64,000 nucleotides of DNA, taken from assembly GCF_016808335.1 (NCBI RefSeq), contig NC_053150.1, positions 41,319,607 through 41,383,606 on the forward strand, given 5' to 3'. A model generated the notes under the pieces. The model had not been told where the DNA came from, did no database searches, and was given only the letters and a program-made list of their open reading frames with translations. The stretch is from Panicum virgatum (Eukaryota > Streptophyta > Magnoliopsida > Poales > Poaceae). Both the position numbers and the translations under genes were made by a program. The number at the start of each line of letters is the position of its first letter. Position 1 is the stretch's first letter. Positions 54,459 to 64,000 of the stretch are shown one piece after another.

Positions 54459-54721
54459 GAGCTCTTTTACAATAATTGTAAAGAACCAATGGATACTTTT
54501 AGGTACTTTTGCCTTAAACTTTTTTTCTAGCCGTTGATCTATGGAAAGTATTTATAAAAATTAAATTAAATTGGTATTCGGTCCCACATTTTGGTACTTG
54601 GTCCCATATTTGAAAGTATCAGGTAATTTATCTTAGGTATTTTTAGATACTTCCTACCTTCACAACCGTAGGATTTTATCAAATGGACGGTTCCTATTTT
54701 TCAATCATTGTAAAATTTCTC
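54459..54721. mobile_element. MULE-type MITE, copy 2, 263 bp
   Basis: Same ends and interior as copy 1 (TTTTCTAGCCGTTGATC, GTACTTGGTCCCATATTT). A perfect 9-bp target-site duplication ATGTTTAAA is present at 54450-54458 and 54722-54730. Confidence 0.92.
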
Positions 54722-54730
54722 ATGTTTAAA

Positions 54731-55804
54731 ATATTTTTTGTTATTTTGCAAATAAGTTTTTTAAGAGAAAGAGTTGAAAAGTTGGATATGTAGGGCTCAC
54801 GTGTCCATGTTTACCTTTGAGTTAATTTTGCTCGAGGACTCCTCACAGGATATGGGATATGTCAAGACAAGCAGCAACAACAGCACCTGCCTGGCTGCTT
54901 CGCCTTTGCTAACCGGGGGATGCTAGCTTGATAGTTCTCTCATGAAAATAAAATGGCCATCTCAAATCGTTGCAATATTCCATTTGGCATCATCTAATAC
55001 TAATAGCACCTCCACTAGCTGAAAAGAACCCCTTTATTTGCTTTTACCTGATTTAATTTTATTTGCCAATCTTGGAATTCGGAAGTGTACTTATAAATAC
55101 AATAATGTCATATTTGAGATCATGAGCATCAGTAAAGAAACCATCATATAAACTTTATGAGAGTACACAATCTGTTAGAGATATCTCAAGTGGAAAAAAT
55201 AATATAAAAATAGCTAAGTGCTACCATATAACATCTTCAGAAAACAGAGAAACACATATCAAGGCTAGGGAGATGCATGCACAGATGCACTATACATTAC
55301 CTTTCTTTTAGAAAAGCAAAGGTTTATCAAACAAATTCGTACACTGACGCGGCATTAAGAGTAAACAACAATTATGTCACTCTCTTCTTTTTCGGCACTG
55401 GGAGAAAACATAGTGCTAGAGTGAATTTTCTGTGCATTTGCGCACATATCTCCATCACATTTTCAGATGCAGACTTCTTCAGTTCACATTCTGATTTGCG
55501 AGAAAATGAAAGCATGCTCCCACTGAATAGAATGATGAAGTACTGATGATGGATGAAACAGAAATGTCGCACATTCGGCGCAAAATAAATAGCAGCAGCC
55601 TCCGGAATTCAGATGCCCTGCATGCTATATTTTTTGGGCATGTGCTGCAATTTTTTGAACTCTCACCTAGGTTTTGATTTAGTAATTTGAACTTTTCCAG
55701 CCATTTGTTCTGCATTACAGGGTAAACTTGTATCATTCAAAATTACAAGCTGGTTTGTTTGGCAACCCTCGTGTGCTTTTGACCCTCGACGTGATGAGCA
55801 GATC
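54731..55804. other. AT-rich intergenic DNA
   Basis: No gene, RNA or repeat recognised. Short frames (up to 89 codons) lack any family signature. Confidence 0.6.
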
Positions 55805-57120
55805 AATTTTTTTTTTGAAATGGGGAATTTTATTCATTTCAAGCACAATACATCAAAGTGATACATTGTCTTGAAAATTCCCAGCCTCTGCGAAACCGAC
55901 ACACAGCCCAAAAGAGAGAATGAAACAGCCTAACACACTAATGACTGTCAATCTAAGACTAGACCGCCACTCATGTGCCCGAGCAAAAAAAAATTCTTGG
56001 CCACCTGCGCCAAGAAGTGAGATCCTGCTACAAGCTTGTCCTGCAGATAATGTTGTTGAAGGAGAGCCCACGAACGGAGCCAATGCGTTGTCGAATAGAT
56101 AACCAGCAAAAAGAAAGCACATAAGGCCGCCGCGCCCAGAAGAACTAGTGGTTTAAGATCTTTAGGAATTTCATTAAGCCAGCTCCTGAACATATTAGAC
56201 ATGTTGTGAGGTTTTGATATGACCCAAGCCGCATAGACTCAAACACATACCATTCTCGTGAATCGGCACTCAAAAAACAGATGTTGTATTGTTTCATTTT
56301 CATGACAGAAACAACATTGTTGATTCCCCAGCCAATTCCGTTTTGCAAGATTATCCTTTGTGAGAACTACACCTCGTCTAAGGTACCAGAGAAATATTTT
56401 TATCTTGAGTGGGGCTTTCAACTTCCATATCCTCTTATTTAAATTTGGAGTGTTCTGATTAATTAGACCCAAATAAAGTGATTTCACCGAGAAAACACCT
56501 ATCTGATCTAACTTCCATTTAAAATCATCTCTGTCTTGGCGTAGAACAATAGTTGACAAACGTAAGACAAGGTTGTTCCACATAACCAACTTTTGGCCAA
56601 TTAGATCTCTACGCCAGGAGATGTTCGGGATCTGTGTACTTAGTACAGCAGCCACCGTGTCCTGCTTCTTCCTTGCAATATTATAGAGTTGTGGACATTG
56701 CTCCCGTAAAGGCCTAGTTCCTAACCAAGTATCCTCCCAAAATCTCACTTGAGACCCATCTTTTACTATGAACGTTCCGAATCTTAAAAAATCATGTTTC
56801 ACCTTTATCAAGCTTGCCCAAAAATGTGAATCTCCGCTATTCCAATGAACCTGTACTAATGGTTTAGTCCCTAAATATTTGTTGCGTAAGATCTGTTGCC
56901 ATGTACCATCTGTTATTAACAAATGGTATAGTCACTTGCTAAGCAAAGCTATGTTTTTTAATTCCAAATTATGGATCCCTAGTCCCCCTCTAATTCTTAG
57001 GTTGACACAGGATGTCCCATTTTGCTAGACGATACTTTCTTTTCTTTTATGCTCGTTACCTTGCCAAAAAAATCTAGATAAAAAATAATCCAACTTTTTA
57101 CGAACCCCTTTTGGGATTTC
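55805..57120 (-). pseudogene. L1-type LINE ORF2, C-terminal half and 3' end
   Basis: The minus strand continues the protein interrupted at 60385. It has KGVRKKLDYFLSRFFW, then GGLGIHNLELKNIALLSKW, a long frame at 56922-56239 with the LINE zinc-binding domain (IWKLKAPLKIKIFLW, NQQCCFCHENETIQHLFFEC), and the tail PLVLLGAAALC. Several frameshifts separate these parts. A poly-A tail (T run at about 55811-55820 on the plus strand) marks the 3' end. The domain is typical of plant non-LTR retrotransposons. The element is dead. Confidence 0.9.
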
Positions 57121-58116
57121 TGTTTGATGAGATTTTGTACCATATGAGCTATATATCTGATATGGGTTATGTGTGCTATATCTCTAAACAAGAAGAGACA
57201 AGAAAAGGAAAGGAGAAGAAGCTAGCAACCCCGTGGGCTTCACGTACACATGACAAGCTAATTGCACAAGAGTGCATGCATGCTTTTGTGTATATTCTGA
57301 TTCTCAAGATCAGGTAGCGCTGATCATTAGTCTACATGACAGCCATGGTGCATGACGTCCTTCCTACGTGTACAAAATAAACCAAGATGCAGTGCACATT
57401 TCTTAGTGTGTGAACGGAAAACAGAGTGTACATCCTGGCCCACCAGGCAGCCGTTCGTGGTTACTAGCATCCTTATCGGATCCAACTAATACGGAACGGC
57501 CACAGCGTTTTGCATGGATCGGAGCAGCTCAACAGAATTCCGGCGGCGCTTGCACCTTCATCTGCTCGTCGACGTCATCCGAGCCTGCCATCATCAAGTT
57601 CATCGCCCATCATCAGATCAAGGCAGTTCGTCGCCCATCATCAGATCAAGGCCGACACGCAAGGAGCGCCGGCCAGGCGCTTGCACCTTCATCTGCTCGT
57701 CGACGTCATCCGAGCCTGCAGCACGCCGGCGGCAGCTTCGCCTCCATCGTCGTCAAGCGAGGCGCCCCCGACGATCTCATCGGAGATGCCGACGCCGTGA
57801 GCCTCCTGCTCGCCTTGACGAGAAGGAGCACTTGCCTATCGTGCCGGCGCCCTTTCACCTCTGTCACCGAGCTCGCCGTTCGCGGTCACCGCTGCAAGCC
57901 TGAAGCCAGCGACTATGCCGGAGCTGGACGGACAAGCCAAGGAAACAAGAAGGCAGCAATGGCCGCCTCGATCTTAAGATGTGCAGGTTGATCTTCTATT
58001 TCCTCTCATTTCTTTTCGCAGATTGCATGCGTGGAGAGATGGGTGATAGATGGACTACGAGGCTGCGTCCACGACTTGCCGTCGATCGGCGCCTGGCTGA
58101 CGAGCCGAGAGTCAAG

Positions 58117-58167
58117 AGGGTAGACGCCAGAGGAGCCGATAAGGGTAGACGCCAGAGGAGCCGACAA
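58117..58167. repeat. 25-bp tandem duplication
   Basis: GGGTAGACGCCAGAGGAGCC occurs twice in a row inside the solo-LTR-like element. Confidence 0.9.
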
Positions 58168-59038
58168 CGACCTCGCCTGCGCCTTCGTCTTCCTCGTCAA
58201 GCCTGTAGGCTGTACAACGACGGCGACGACCCCGCCATCATCTTCATCTTCCTCGTCGTCTGTGCCAAGCCGGCGGCGACGCTCGTTCCCCGTCATCTTC
58301 AGGCCCACCGTCCACCGTCGGCAAGGAGACAGAGTCGGCAACGGCGCCAGCGCCGAGCAGAGGCCGAGGAACAAGTCGAGTGACGAGGAGAAGGCTAGGC
58401 CATGGCGCCTCCGTCCGTCTTCAGAGGCGCGCAAGGTGCAGCCGGCGGCGAGGCTGGGGCTGCACGTTCAAGCCCGGCACCGAGCCGACAACGACGGCGA
58501 CACTGCGAAGATGCCGGGGCAAGAAGGGACGTCAGGGCGGCAAGCGATGCCAATGGCGGGCGGCCACTAGATGCCGAGCTCCGGGGAGCCGAAGAGCCGA
58601 TCTGCACACATGCGAGCCCATGCGTGCATTGCAATAGGTGTGCGTGTGCTGTTGATGAGAAGCCAATAAACTACAGGGGCATGCACGGGGAGCACGTGCG
58701 CCACAATGAAGAGCAAACAGAGAGCAAGTGCATGGACGTGCTGGTGTCTTTGCAACTAATTGATGTCTCTGCAAACGGGACTTTTGCCGCGGAGTTACTT
58801 CGTCTCTCGACGATCGGCTGCCACGAAGCCACTGTCCGAGCCACGTCTATCAAGGAGCCATGCCCAAGCTGATGGCGCCTCCAACTACCACCACGGCCGG
58901 ACTCACGCACGGAGAAGAAGGGAGGTGCGCTCGGCCATTGTCGCTCGAGCCACTGAAGCTAGAAGACGGCGACCACACTGGAGTCGAGGAATCCCCGGTG
59001 GAGCAACGGCACCCCTCCTCGGCGACTACTACTTTTGC

Positions 59039-59250
59039 TCGGCCACCAGCAGAGCGGCGGCACCCCTCGTCGTCGACGACCACCTCGCCTCGGCCGCCAG
59101 CAGAGCGGCGGCACCCCTCGTCGTCGACGACCACCTCGCCTCGGCCGCCAGCAGAGCGGCGGCACCCCTCATCGTCGATGACCACCTCGCCTCGGCCACC
59201 AGCAGAGCGGCGGCACCCCCTCACCATCGACGACCCTTTCAGCTCGGCCA
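59039..59250. repeat. 51-bp tandem repeat, about four units
   Basis: Units start CGGCCGCCAGCAGAGCGGCG and end CCACCTCGCCT. Two are almost identical, a third has two to three changes and the last is diverged. The length is a multiple of three, so every plus frame carries a 17-residue repeat (for example RAAAPLVVDDHLASAAS). Confidence 0.93.
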
Positions 59251-60384
59251 CCGGCGGGGCGACGGCACCATCGTGGCTGGCACTACACATCCAAGCCCAG
59301 CGCTTCAAGCCCAGTATCGACCGACGACGACCACACCGCTGTGGAGACGCCGAAGTGCAGCTCGGCGTCAAGGCCGGCGCTTCATGTTCAAGCCCGGCAC
59401 CGACCCGACGCCGCCATCACTGCGAAGACACCGAAGTGCAACCCGACGAAGAGGCCGGCATGGTGCCGCCGCCCACGGCGTCGCCTCGAGAGCACCGTAG
59501 CGAGATGCGCCGCTCGACGGCGCCGGCGGGGCTGACGTCAAGCCACCACAAGATGCCATCACGCCAAGGCCGAGGAGCTGCGTGCATGAAGCCGAGAAGT
59601 CGATCTGCATCTTGGCGCATGAGTACGAGCTCCGTGCAAGTTCAGGCTGCCACAAGTGCAAGACCAGCCACCTCGTGTTGTTGGCAAGAAGCTAAGAAGC
59701 TACAGGCCCATGCATGGCGTGGGAAGCTAAGAAGAACAAGCTACATCTACGTATTTGCATCACCAACACAAGATCCAAGTGTTCCGCGGACGAGAATTTT
59801 CCCGCAGAATCACTTCGCCTCCGATCTGCTGCCGCGACACTTCATCAACTCCGTTCAGCTCGCCGACTCTACATCGACTACCCACCTCTACTACGACTAC
59901 TACGACGCCGTCCGAGACCGACGAGGCCGGACGACTCAGGCGGGCGCCGCTGATGTTCCAGCAACGTCGCACCGGCTCATGGACCGACGAGGCCATGGAT
60001 GACCCATGGATGACGCCGACGCCATCTACACCACCACCACCACACATGCATGGAGAACGCGAGCGAAGACTGATGATGACGACCACAACAGCTTAATCGG
60101 ATGTGCTTCGGCAAGCTAGACTTGCGGAGATAATTAACCGGGTGCTTTCCGAGGCCCCGGGAACCAGAAGACCACATCGCCCAAGTCGGATTTGCCCAAC
60201 GGCGGCACACTATGGAGCGCACATATTTATAGGGAGCCTGTATTTGTATTTTTAAAATATAAATGAAATGTGTGTTCCCTATCTTTTGTTTGTTTTGTGT
60301 ATTTTTATATACACGGGCACGCCCGCACATACTCACCGTAGCGCAGGAAATTCCCATTGCGCGCGGGAATTTTCTTCCCAAACA

Positions 60385-62809
60385 ATTTCAAAGAAAGACA
60401 TCATGTACATTGGCAAACTGCTAAGAACCGAGTTAAATGAGTGTTAAACGACCTCCAGTTGAAAGATTTTTGCCTTTTCAACTACTAAGGTGTTTTTCAA
60501 ACCGTTCTTGGATCTTCAACCAATCGCTATTAGACAACTTCCTAAAATGAATCGGAATGCCTAGATAGCGGATTGGGAAAGAGCCTGGGTTACAACCAAA
60601 CAGTTCCATGTAATGGTTCTCGTAAACCTTCGCCTCTCCAAAGCAGAATATTTCACTCTTATGGAAATTGATTTTAAGGCCCGATAGATGCTCAAATGCA
60701 CAAAGAATTGTCTTTATGTTATGAGCATGATCCAGATTGTGGTCCATAAAGAGAACTATATCATCTGCATATTATAGTATTGATAAGCCGTCATCTACCA
60801 GATGGGGCACCACACCACTCAGCAAACCCTCTGCTTTTGCTCTTTTAATGAAAAGTGTGAGCATATCGGCTACTATGTTAAAAAGGATGGGCAAGAGTGG
60901 GTCACCTTGCCTAAGACATTTCTTCGTTTGGAAATATGGACCCACCTCATCATTGATATTTATTGCTACGCTTCCGCTTGAGATGAAAGACTTAATCCAC
61001 TCAATCCACTTGTGTGAAAATCCTTTCATCCGAAGCATCTGTAACAAAAAAATTCCACTTCACTTTATCATAGGCCTTTTCTAAGTCTATTTTAAAGATC
61101 ACCCCACTATGATTTTTGCAATGTAGTTCGTGAACTGTCTCATGCAAAATCACGACTCCTTCTAAAATATTTCGACCGCGCAAAAAAAGCCTTCTGGGAA
61201 GGGCTAATTATGTTGTCCGTGACCGAATTGACCCAGATTATTGCCACTTTCGTGAAAATTTTGAAACTCATATTCAGGAGGCATATCGGCATGTATTGCT
61301 GGATTTTGCTGGCGTCTTGTGTTTTGGGCAGTAGCGTTATGACCCCAAAATTTAAGCTAAAAAGAGGAATGTCGCCCCTTGTAGATCATGGAACATTTGC
61401 ATCAGGTCACCTTTGATTATCTCCCAAAACTGCTGATAGAACTCAGCTGAGAAGCCATCTGGCCCTGGTGCTTTGTTATGATCCATCTCGAAGATTGCGT
61501 CCTGAATCTCCTTTTCTGTGTAAGGAGCCGTGAGGAATTCATTCTTTGCTACACTGACTTGGGGGATATCTTCTGTCCTATCACCTAGAGAAAAGTTGTT
61601 CTCCTCGGGAGGACTGAATAATTCTTTGTTGGGTGATATAACATTTTAGGTTATGCTGACCCTCGATTTTTCCGCCCTCATGTTCCAGGGAGAAGATATG
61701 TTTCTTATGATGTTTGCCATTGGCAACTATCTGAAAGTATCGTGTATTTACCTTGGCCATTTGATAGTACTTGAGTTCCTCCTCATGTAAGAGTTTAATC
61801 AATTCATCGCGAGCCGTTTCTAGGTGATTCCTCTCCTCATCTTTGAGTAGTCTGGTTTCAGCTTGGGTGTCTAAGTTCGTTACTACCGCTTGGAGGTTGT
61901 CCTTTTGTGCTTTATACACTCCATGGTGGTGGCGTGCCCACCCCGCAAGTGCTTTCTAAGGGCCCCCAATTTCCTGTTCTGGTGTTGCACTGAATTTTGC
62001 CCGCTAACCAGTTTGTTCCAAATTTCTATGACCCGGTCTCTAAAGTCCTCATGGGAGAGCCAGTTAAGTTCTATTTTGAACTGCTTTGCATGTGCCACAT
62101 TAGATGGGTCGCCCGTGTCCAATAATAACGGGGTATGATCTGAGACACCTCTGTCCAGCGCATGCACCATTACCATTGGGTATTTGAATTCCCATTCTGA
62201 TGTCATCAGAGCTCTATCGAGCTTTTCCTAGGTCGGACCCAGTAGAGAGTTTGCGAAGGTGTACTGCCTTCCGGGCAAATCTATCTCCCAAGGATCAAAA
62301 CTATCAATGACTGCATTGAATAAGAACGGCCAGCGAAGGTTAAAATTATCTTTATTCTTCTCCTTATTATGCCTCATAATGTTGAAATCACCCCCAATTA
62401 AGGTGGGCATCGGATTCTGCTGGCACTTACGCACGAGATCCGCCAGAAAGGCTGATTTAAATTCATCCTGTGTGGGACCATATACTGCCATCAGAATCCA
62501 CTTAAAGTCATCGCATCTATTTCGGAGATGGAATTTAATAAAAAAATCACTTCCATAATTATGGATAAATCAAGGACCGTTGAGTTAATTCCCAATAGGA
62601 TACCGCCTGACCATCCCCTAGGCGGGAGACAAATGCCAGATAAAATCCGCGTCTCCTGAAAGACGATTTAAATTTGATCTAGACATATCCTGTTTCCCGG
62701 TTTCCATTACGGCAACAAAGTTGAGCTTGTGATCCCTGATTGCATCCGAAATGTATTTGTATTTAGCTAAGTCTGAAAGACCTCTGCTATTCCAGTAGAA
62801 TCTTTTCAC
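60385..62809 (-). pseudogene. L1-type LINE ORF2, endonuclease and reverse transcriptase half
   Basis: The minus strand starts MKRFYWNSRGLSDLAKYKYI at 62809, an AP-endonuclease-type N-terminus. It continues with VAVMET, VYGPT, GGDFN and VSDHTPLLL, then a helical linker. The RT part follows: IDLEKAYDKVKW, LRQGDPLLPILFNIVADML, and YADDIVLF at about 60750. A TAA directly precedes YADD, and other stops and frameshifts occur throughout. LINE sequence stops at SFFEI, where the 3.26-kb element was inserted, and resumes at 57120. No ORF1 (gag-like) was recognised upstream of 62809, so the copy may be 5'-truncated. Confidence 0.92.
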
Positions 62810-63410
62810 GGGGAAACACTGTTGGTTAGTTGTGGGTCTTTTTCCGGGCCTTAGGCTTTTTTCGATGAGGATTTGGATTTACGATATGACGTTTGCAGGA
62901 AACCAAGCTCGTTTTCGTGCCTGTACGTGATTATTGAGGCTACGATCGCTATACCAGTAACCCATTGACACATAACTGAATCAGCGCATCTTATACGATA
63001 ACCGTATAAGAGCTAACTGATTTGGTAACAGGCTGGGTCTTTCGGTCAGAAAAGACATGGTTCATATAGCAATTCGACATCTCAGAGGGCAGAGGTTCAG
63101 GCGAGACTGCCGTAAAGCAAAGATGGTGTGGTTGGCGACTCGAATATGTTCTTAGCCTTGTAACTGATGATGGATCGACAGAATTACGTTCCCTTACTAA
63201 TGGCTACGTCGTAGGACATCTGATCTCGCATATGCCGGCAGTGCAGTTTCAACTGGACTCAGACGCATCAACCCTCTGCATGCAGCGCGGAGCATTACTA
63301 AGAAGCAGAATATTACTGTCACTGAATATCTTACCCTTGATTTGATGGACTTTAATTATCAAGAAATAGATCTACTATAGTCTAAATTTTCTTATAAAAA
63401 ACAGAAAGTA
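62810..63410. other. Sequence 5' of the LINE ORF2, no gene recognised
   Basis: The first part may be LINE leader. No CCHC or other ORF1 motif was found on the minus strand, and no direct repeat matching the 55800 end was identified. The rest becomes AT-rich without features. Confidence 0.5.
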
Positions 63411-63414
63411 TCCT

Positions 63415-63570
63415 AGTGCCTGTTTCTAAATTATCCACATCTACTATTAAAAAGACATTAATACAAAGTACCCCCAACCTGTGTTTCTAAATCACCTCAA
63501 CTACTATAAAAAAGATAACTTGAACAGCATAAATATGCTATTCTAAATTACTCACATATGTCATTATAAC
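63415..63570. repeat. Minisatellite, inverted relative of 53770-54018
   Basis: Three diverged units beginning TTCTAAATTATCCACATC, TTCTAAATCACCTCAAC and TTCTAAATTACTCACATATG, spaced about 55-61 bp. Reverse-complemented, they match the GGTGGGTAATTTAG units at 53770-54018. Confidence 0.65.
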
Positions 63571-63601
63571 AAAATTAACTAGGACTGCATCTATCATACA
63601 T

Positions 63602-63757
63602 AGGGGTGGTAAATGGTCTTAAAATTTGACTTAGATTATCTAAGGACTGGACCCTAAAAGAGTCGGGCTCTAATCATATATAATTTTGAGCTAAAAATAT
63701 ATAAGGACCAACTTATATTGTGAAGAGAATCTACGGTTATGGCTCATTACCACCCCT
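63602..63757. mobile_element. hAT-type MITE, 156 bp
   Basis: The ends are AGGGGTGGTAAATGG and CTCATTACCACCCCT. The flanks TCATACAT and GCATACAT match 7/8, fitting an 8-bp hAT duplication. No coding capacity. Confidence 0.82.
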
Positions 63758-63765
63758 GCATACAT

Positions 63766-64000
63766 CACTCCATATGCTTTTCACCGAAATATAATTTACA
63801 TATTTACATATCTTTGTCTTTCTCTCAGTTTTATGGTTTGGAATGTGTAGATCATAGACCTAAGTAAAAAAATATGTATGCTGGATGGCTACACATGTAT
63901 ATATCGGTATGTATATGCACCATCATACAATTTAAACTTTCCTACAATCAATGCAAGGTCCTATGGTTTTTGAAATATTTGGTTGGTGCAATATGTTATG
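63766..64000. other. AT-rich DNA at the right edge
   Basis: No gene or repeat recognised. Confidence 0.5.

Larger units (their letters stand above)
57121..60384 (+). mobile_element. 3.26-kb solo-LTR-like insertion in the LINE
   Basis: It begins TGTTTGATGAG and ends TTCCCAAACA, a TG...CA element with a 6-bp inverted tip TGTTTG/CAAACA. A 5-bp duplication of LINE sequence, ATTTC, flanks it (57116-57120 and 60385-60389), and removing the insert restores LINE continuity. The interior is GC-rich with many internal duplications. Overlapping frames of 246 (58760-59500) and 380 codons (58860-60002) on the plus strand are dominated by repeats, and no domain is recognised. A TTTTAAAATATAAATGAAATG stretch near 60250, quoted in part as AAAATATAAATGAAATG, may be a poly-A signal region. 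The parent family is unknown. Confidence 0.8.

Noticed and set aside
58006..59371. Minus-strand frames of 142 and 173 codons in the 3.26-kb element
   Set aside because: Mirror images of the 51-bp repeat and GC-rich sequence; no domain and no start context.
62810..63400. LINE ORF1 (gag-like)
   Set aside because: No zinc-knuckle motif or long minus-strand frame could be seen upstream of ORF2.

Overview
This is nuclear DNA from a plant, very probably a grass. The evidence is the dense nesting of LTR retrotransposons, CACTA, MULE, hAT and PIF-type MITEs, a plant L1-type LINE, a tRNA-derived SINE, and the fragments of plant LRR receptor kinase genes. A panicoid grass is a reasonable guess, but that is inference. 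No complete, ordinary host gene is visible. Coding signal is limited to LRR-receptor ectodomain remnants and transposon proteins.

Host framework. The window is a decayed tandem array of a PEPR/LRR-XI-like receptor locus, all on the minus strand. Units can be followed by matching non-coding segments. Positions 1-75 match 48331-48402, so another unit probably lies just left of the window. Upstream-type blocks recur at 4430-4900, 17130-19100 and 47739-50080. A downstream 'tail' recurs at about 1140-1405, 11490-11810 and 41325-41470 plus 43242-43335. LRR remnants are a disrupted copy at 15537-17129, a short scrap at 43845-44072, and a 578-codon open copy at 46002-47738. The last keeps a signal peptide and about 20 LRRs but no transmembrane or kinase part.

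Transposon layers, left to right: a duplicated block (1590-2165 and 3625-4310); a degenerate LTR-like sequence carrying a solo LTR (6841-8312, TSD CTAAA) and a hairpin of about 860 bp (9177-10034); a non-autonomous CACTA element (12272-14533, TSD AGT) with a Copia-type solo LTR inside it (12457-13787, TSD CGCTT); a SINE (14649-14860); and a LINE 3' scrap (15048-15410). A SIRE-like Copia element on the minus strand follows (19854-40737, TSD AGTTC). It is split at its primer-binding site by an 11.1-kb non-autonomous Gypsy-like element (27975-39099, TSD CCAAG) with LTRs of about 4 kb. Further right are a Tourist-like MITE, a 1-kb poly-A retro-insertion with a 17-bp TSD (42225-43241), and a solo LTR of the same Copia family inside a small inverted-repeat element (44141-45736). 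Then come two MULE-type MITEs with 9-bp TSDs, and a LINE (55805-62809) split by a 3.26-kb solo-LTR-like element (57121-60384, TSD ATTTC).

No undescribed defence or biosynthetic system was found. The observations most worth following are the ACCGGT palindrome arrays in the Copia LTR, the ectodomain-only LRR ORF, the poly-A insertion of unknown source, and the long hairpin. All boundaries were read by eye; percent identities and database matches were not computed.
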